Source: Trogon surrucura
Lineage: Eukaryota > Chordata > Aves > Trogoniformes > Trogonidae
Direction: 5' to 3'
NCBI GenBank assembly: GCA_020746105.1
Contig: CM036639.1
Location: 4,231,501 to 4,295,500, forward strand
DNA length: 64,000 nt
Both the position numbers and the translations under genes were made by a program. The notes below the pieces were generated by a model that saw only the letters and a program-made list of their open reading frames with translations, was not told the DNA's origin and made no database searches. Positions 59,501 to 64,000 of the stretch are shown here, in pieces (within the stretch, counting starts at the first letter, position 1; each line of letters begins with the position of its first letter).

Positions 59501-62469
59501 CTTGCCTTGGCTTATGATGGCTGCAGAATGGGCTGGGTGCACCCCTCACATGAACCCGGGACCTCTGAGTGCTGGGATTTGTGGAGGAAAAGCAAAGATA
59601 ACTTAGAGGCTGGCGTGGCGAAATGGGGCGTTCCAACTTCTGTAGGAAAATTCACCCATGAGCTGGTTTAAAGGTTGTCCTGAGAATCCCCAAATGCTCA
59701 CACAGTTCCAACTTTTGGTAGAAAGTCCCTTGTGTAGTCCTTTAGCTCCCTGGATATCTGTAAATACAGAGGGCGCTGGTAGTAAGCACAGTAAGCAAAG
59801 CAGTATGTGCTTTTGTATTTTCAAGGCTTCTGATTCTAAACCATAGACAACAAGTCGTGGAATTCTGTTTGGGGAAAATTTACTACGCCAGCAGTCCGGC
59901 TGGGCTGAGACACGAAGGGTAACGTGATGCAGCATTTCAGAAATGCCCAAGGAGCGTTTGAAAACGTGACAGAGACACTTCTGAGAAGTGGATCCACTTC
60001 TATCAGCGCCGCACAAGTCGAGGGGAATCTGCAAAGGAAAGGCAGTGTTGTAGTGCCAAGCAAGAGAGTAAAATTCCGTGTGTAAGAGTGGGGTCTCACG
60101 GGTTACGGCTGTGCGTGGAGAGGGGTTCAGGGATCTCATCCTGCTGCTGCAGGGACAGCTTTTCCCATCTATAGTCTTTTGCTGGCGTAAAAGGGGCTCA
60201 CCGCCACATACGATGTCGCTGGGAATTTCAGGAGTGCCTGATGGGTTTGTCAAGGCACTTCTGGACCAGCTCAGCCTGGCCCAGGCACGATAAATAAATA
60301 AAATGAGCTACATGGGAAGAGATGCTTCTCTTTCCTCGGGAGCTGCTGTGCCCTGTGGTGTTGCCACAGGGTGCGAGAGATGCTGCCGTGCAGGGCTGAG
60401 GCTTGGCAGGATCGACCGGTCCTGTCGGAGCTGCCTGGTACCGTGAGCCCTGCGACAGGGCTGGGAACAGGAGGTGGCACAGACAGCACAGCAAGGGGAC
60501 GGGGCTGTATCAGGAGCTTGAGAACACCCTGGGACAGCAGTGTTGTACCCGAAGTTCAGCTTCAGGTGGGGTCTAACTCGAAGCAAAGAGTTTCACAGGT
60601 CATAGTGTCGATTTGATGTGACTCGGTGCCTCTGGTTCCCTTGCGAGCTCTTTCCAGCTCTTTTTTTAACTCTGGAAATTTTTTATTTCTGTGTTCAGGG
60701 CACACACAGAGAAACCCCACGAGCCCCAAATAAAACCCAGGTGCTGTCCCAGAGAGGAGAGACTTAAGGCAGGGTGTAACGTTTGAGTTAACCGTGCCCA
60801 AAAAAACGACTATTTTGAAGGAAGGAATTGTCAGCGAGACAAAGTCCCCACAAAAATCACCCGAGACAGCCAGGAAACTTGCTTCAGCTTTCATGATTGC
60901 CCTCATGTTCCGTGTCCAAAGCCGTTCCTGTGTCCGAGGGGCTGCTGTCACTTTGGTGTGACAGACGACACTGCGCTCGCTCTTGCGGAAATCAGTGGGA
61001 TTTTCTTCCTTTCACCTGGCAGCTGTTTTCCTTCAAGTGCAACAAAGGCTGCTCAGGGTTAAAAGGTAAAACACGACGTTAAAACTAGGAAACCGCAGAG
61101 CTTCGGATTGAAAATTGTTGCAGAAGTGGAGTTCGTGGCAGAAGAGCCAAACCTGAAGTGTTGGGTGAGATAATTCCTTTCCAAAGGTGCTGGTGTCTGA
61201 GCGGCGTCTGCTCCCGCTCCTGTCCCTCGATCGCGCTTCTCCTCCAGCACATCAATCCCTTCAGCTCAGCTACATCCCTCTGCGGTGCCGTGACTCAGTT
61301 TCCCCAACCTGCTGGGAAACGTCGGTGTTAACCCAAACTGCACAAGGGAAGATGTTTGATGGCTGTGGGGTTTGTAGGCTTAAATGCTCTCTACAGGGTG
61401 AATGTGTTCTTTTCTAGCAAGACTTCCCGTGCTCTTAAGTCCTTCTTGAATAGAGGTGGATTTTACCCTGATAGTTCTTCTCGCAAAGCAAACAAAATAC
61501 AGATTTTCCACTGACTGAAAACCAAAGGTGTTCGAATTTTGTCTCGAGGCGTACAAAGCCAAATCCGCCCCCCATGAGCTGCGAGTGCCAAGCTCTGTCT
61601 GTAAAGAATAAATGAGAGGTTTTATTCTGCCTAATCTTGCTGGAGCTTGCTTAGGAGGAGGAGAAATCCTCCTTTGGGCAGAGTGATAGACGGGCGGCTA
61701 GAGGAGTAACAAAAACCACTCGCAGAGCTGTGTTTGGATTCCCGCGTGCCAGACTCTCTCTGCGAAGGCTGAGCAATGTAACCCCACTTGCAAGCCAGCC
61801 TCTTCCTTTAAACCCTGAATTAAAGAGAGGGGGGAAGCACCATCAGCATCCACCGCTTCTCCAAAGGAAGGGACAGCCCCCCCAGCGGTGAAAAAGGGAT
61901 TATTTTGCAATATTCAGGCAGCACTAAGTCTCCTGAGGTGTTTGGTCACCTCGAAGCTCTGAGTTACTTGAGTAGTTTTTCCCTTTTTCCTCTTCACGGG
62001 CTCCTGCTCAGCCAGGGCAGATCCGTCTTAGGCTGAGCTCTGAAATCTAATGAGAGCACCCACGGTGGTGAGCATGCCTCATGCATAAATATCTGCATCC
62101 AACTGTGTATGCATATGTATTTATTGAATGTATTTATTTAATACATATGAAAATATGTGTGAGTGTGAATATATAGCGAGCAAGCTATACCCTGACTTGG
62201 AAAGAGGGTAAACAGATCTAAGTTTTTTTTTTCTTTGCTGGCAATCTGTCTTCATTTCTGATGGCAGAGCAGGAATAGGACTCCCGTACCATGAGAGGAA
62301 ATAAAAAGTCCCTGTGTCTAATCAAGTAATTCGTCCGCAGGCAGATATGTGCTTCCCATACTGGGTGTAAGATTATTTACCATCGTTGTTTTGTTAGGGG
62401 AAAAAAAAAAGAGGACAAAGGACCCCCACGTCATGCAAAGCCCCTCATTAGTGAACACAAAGCAAACCC
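56528..62469. other. Unique sequence, no gene recognised
   Basis: No exon or transposon was recognised in 5.9 kb. It includes the G-quadruplex motif at 57728-57750 within GC-rich DNA (57400-57800), and AT-rich sequence at 58870-59060 and 62080-62180. T12 lies at 59163-59174 and A10 at 62401-62410. A 216-codon minus-strand frame (60253-59603) stays open without a known domain, and 121-133-codon minus frames overlap at 57485-57893. Confidence 0.5.
57728..57750 (+). other. Canonical G-quadruplex motif
   Basis: Four G-runs of at least three, separated by TGAA, AC and A, fit the G3+N1-7 pattern on the plus strand. It lies in a GC-rich segment outside any CR1. The short loops favour a stable parallel quadruplex, though function is unknown. 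Confidence 0.85.
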
Positions 62470-62654
62470 CGAACACTGGCGATAGGATCCTTATTTGCGG
62501 CGTTTGTGAGATCTATTTTCCTAAGCACAGTTGCGCTGACGATCGAGCGCGCTTGTGTCACGCGCCGTGCGGGAACGTCCGACGCTGATGAGAGACAACG
62601 AACGCTGCAATCCCAACCAGCAGCGAGCGAGCTCAGCCGGGTGTCTGTGTGGCC
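62470..62654. other. CpG-dense patch (candidate small CpG island)
   Basis: I count 22 CpG dinucleotides in 185 bp, including ACGATCGAGCGCGC and ACGCGCCGTGCGGG, next to AT-rich CpG-poor DNA. GC content is only moderate, so the CpG excess is more striking here than in the GC-rich patches. It is slightly short for a formal CpG island. A plus-strand frame (62506-62802, 98 codons) crosses it without recognisable domains. Confidence 0.45.
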
Positions 62655-63106
62655 GCAGGAAACAGATTCTGTTTGCTTTGTGCTGAAAACAAGAGCCTTT
62701 GTGCCATCTCTACACGTGGACGTGGAAGGCAATCTGCTTCCCGGCCAGGAAGCGTTGTGCTGTAATACCCCATCATCCAGGAGCGTCACTCCTCAGCTGT
62801 GAAGCTCTCGATAACAAAACCCGCCTTCCTCTACCATTCGAGTTATTTTTGTTATTGTTGTGAGGAGTATGTTATGAATGGTCCGTTCGTTCCCGGTGCT
62901 GGCAGGTATCCCTTTCTATCTCAGACAAAAAAAAAAAAGTTGCATCCTGAAAAACTCTTTAGTCCCTTCCAAAAGCAGATGGAACAGGGTGGTTTATACC
63001 TCTTGCTTCCCCGTCGGGTGAGTCAGGACATGGGCTGTTTGTGCTCCCCCGGTCAACCCAAGACCCTCGAAAAGACGTGGACTGGCAGGACAAGGAACCT
63101 CGCAGG
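62655..63106. other. Unique sequence, no gene recognised
   Basis: A short gap between the CpG-dense patch and the last CR1 copy. It contains a run of 12 A at 62927-62938. Nothing else was recognised. Confidence 0.6.
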
Positions 63107-63750
63107 ATGGCCATGAGCCAGCAGTGTGCCCTCGTGGGCAAGAAGGCCAAGGGCATCCTGGGGTGTGTTAGAAGGGGAGTAGCCAGTAGGTCAGAGAGAT
63201 CCTCCTGCCCCTCTACTCTGCCCTGGTGAGGCCACATCTGGAATCTTGTGTCCAGTTCTGGGCCCCTCAGCTCCAGAGGGACAGGGAACTGCTGGAGAGA
63301 GTCCAGCGCAGCCCCAGGGATGATGGAGGGAGTGGAACATCTCCCTGGTGAGGAAAGGCTGAGGGAGCAGGGGCTCTGCAGCTTGGAGAAGAGGAGGCTG
63401 AGGGGTGACCTCATTCATGGTTATAAATATGTCAAGAGGGAGTGTCACAAGGATGGAGCCAGGCTCTTCTCAGTGACAACCAATGATACGACAAGGGGTA
63501 ATGGAATCAAGCTTGAACACAAGAGGTTCCACTTAAATTTGAGAAGAAACTTCTTCTCAGTGAGGGTGCCAGAGCCCTGGCCCAGGCTGCCCAGGGAGGT
63601 TGTGGAGTCTCCTGCTCTGGAGACATTCAAACCCCGCCTGGACACCTTCCTGTGTAACATCATCTGGGTGATCCTGCTCTGGCAGGGGGATTGGACTAGA
63701 TGATCTTCTGAGGTCCCTTCCAATCCCCAGCATACTGTGATACCGTGTGA
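63107..63750 (+). mobile_element. CR1 LINE copy, ORF2 tail with two frameshifts
   Basis: This is the longest CR1 copy in the window, about 645 bp. It covers the ORF2 end from MSQQCALVGKKAKGILGC, through [20 protein letters not shown] and LLERVQR, to [40 protein letters not shown] and [10 protein letters not shown], followed by TGA at 63701-63703. The peptide shifts frame near 63200 and returns near 63320, so two indels break the frame, and a TGA falls in the first frame at 63227-63229. The 3' end is CAGCATACTGTGATACCGTG. It is the same subfamily as the minus-oriented copy at 53180. CR1 ORF2 encodes endonuclease and reverse transcriptase; only the tail downstream of those domains is present. 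Confidence 0.96.
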
Positions 63751-64000
63751 CCGAAGGATGAGAACGAAGCTGTTCCAGCTTAGAGAAATGGGACTTGCTG
63801 CCTTTAAATAAAGCGAGAAGAGCGCGGTCTCATCCCACACCGACAGCTGGCAGGGAACAATTACAGCGCGATTATAGCTGTGTGCTCTGGCTTGAAGGTA
63901 GTTCATAACAACGCCAGCAGTCGCTTCGCCACTCACGATTCAACCATAATACACATGTCCAGGAACACAGTTTTACTGGAGCAGAAACGGGCTCTCGGTA

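Noticed and set aside
59603-60253. A 216-codon minus-strand frame
   Set aside because: No domain, no supporting splice sites or regulatory context. Within the range of chance frames in a window this size.

Overview
This window looks like non-coding nuclear DNA from a bird. The main evidence is 14 fragments of CR1 non-LTR retrotransposons, all truncated at the 5' side. Each is recognisable by the CR1 3' end: a GATGATCT-type motif, then TTCCAACC, then a few copies of an ATTCTATG/ATTCTGTG/ACTGTGAT octamer. They occupy about 5% of the window by my hand tally. I recognise no SINE, DNA transposon or LTR element, and CR1-only repeat content is typical of birds. I cannot name the species, chromosome or CR1 subfamilies from sequence alone.

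Layout. 1-8.3 kb: four CR1 fragments, with unique sequence between them that includes an old 58-bp direct duplication. 8.3-23.9 kb: a 15.5-kb block with no recognisable CR1; it holds two CpG-dense patches, AT-rich segments that could be conserved non-coding elements, a run of 26 C, and several small tandem duplications. 23.9-30.3 kb: five CR1 pieces, a CpG-dense patch and a pair of abutting perfect hairpins. 30.3-41.9 kb: a second CR1-poor block with a C15-A-C9 tract. 41.9-47.3 kb: two CR1 ends, then a clean 67-bp inverted repeat with a 28-bp spacer. 47.3-64 kb: three longer CR1 copies of 440-645 bp that still encode the C-terminal end of CR1 ORF2, plus microsatellites, a canonical G-quadruplex motif and a CpG-dense patch.

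Genes. I found no protein-coding exon I would defend, and no tRNA, rRNA, snRNA, CRISPR array or bacterial-type operon. The only open frames with recognisable protein similarity are the ORF2 tails inside the CR1 copies. The longest open frame (287 codons, minus strand, 36988-36125) runs through a poly-C/G tract and resembles nothing I know. The window is most simply intergenic, or the inside of a very long intron.

Most noteworthy. The 47141-47302 inverted repeat would fold into a 67-bp RNA stem with no mismatch when read on the plus strand. Next are the CpG-dense patches far from any recognisable gene, a CR1 copy that lost its apparent ORF2 stop through a clean 3-bp deletion, and a CR1 3' end with an internal 20-bp triplication. 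I saw nothing that amounts to a new multi-gene system.
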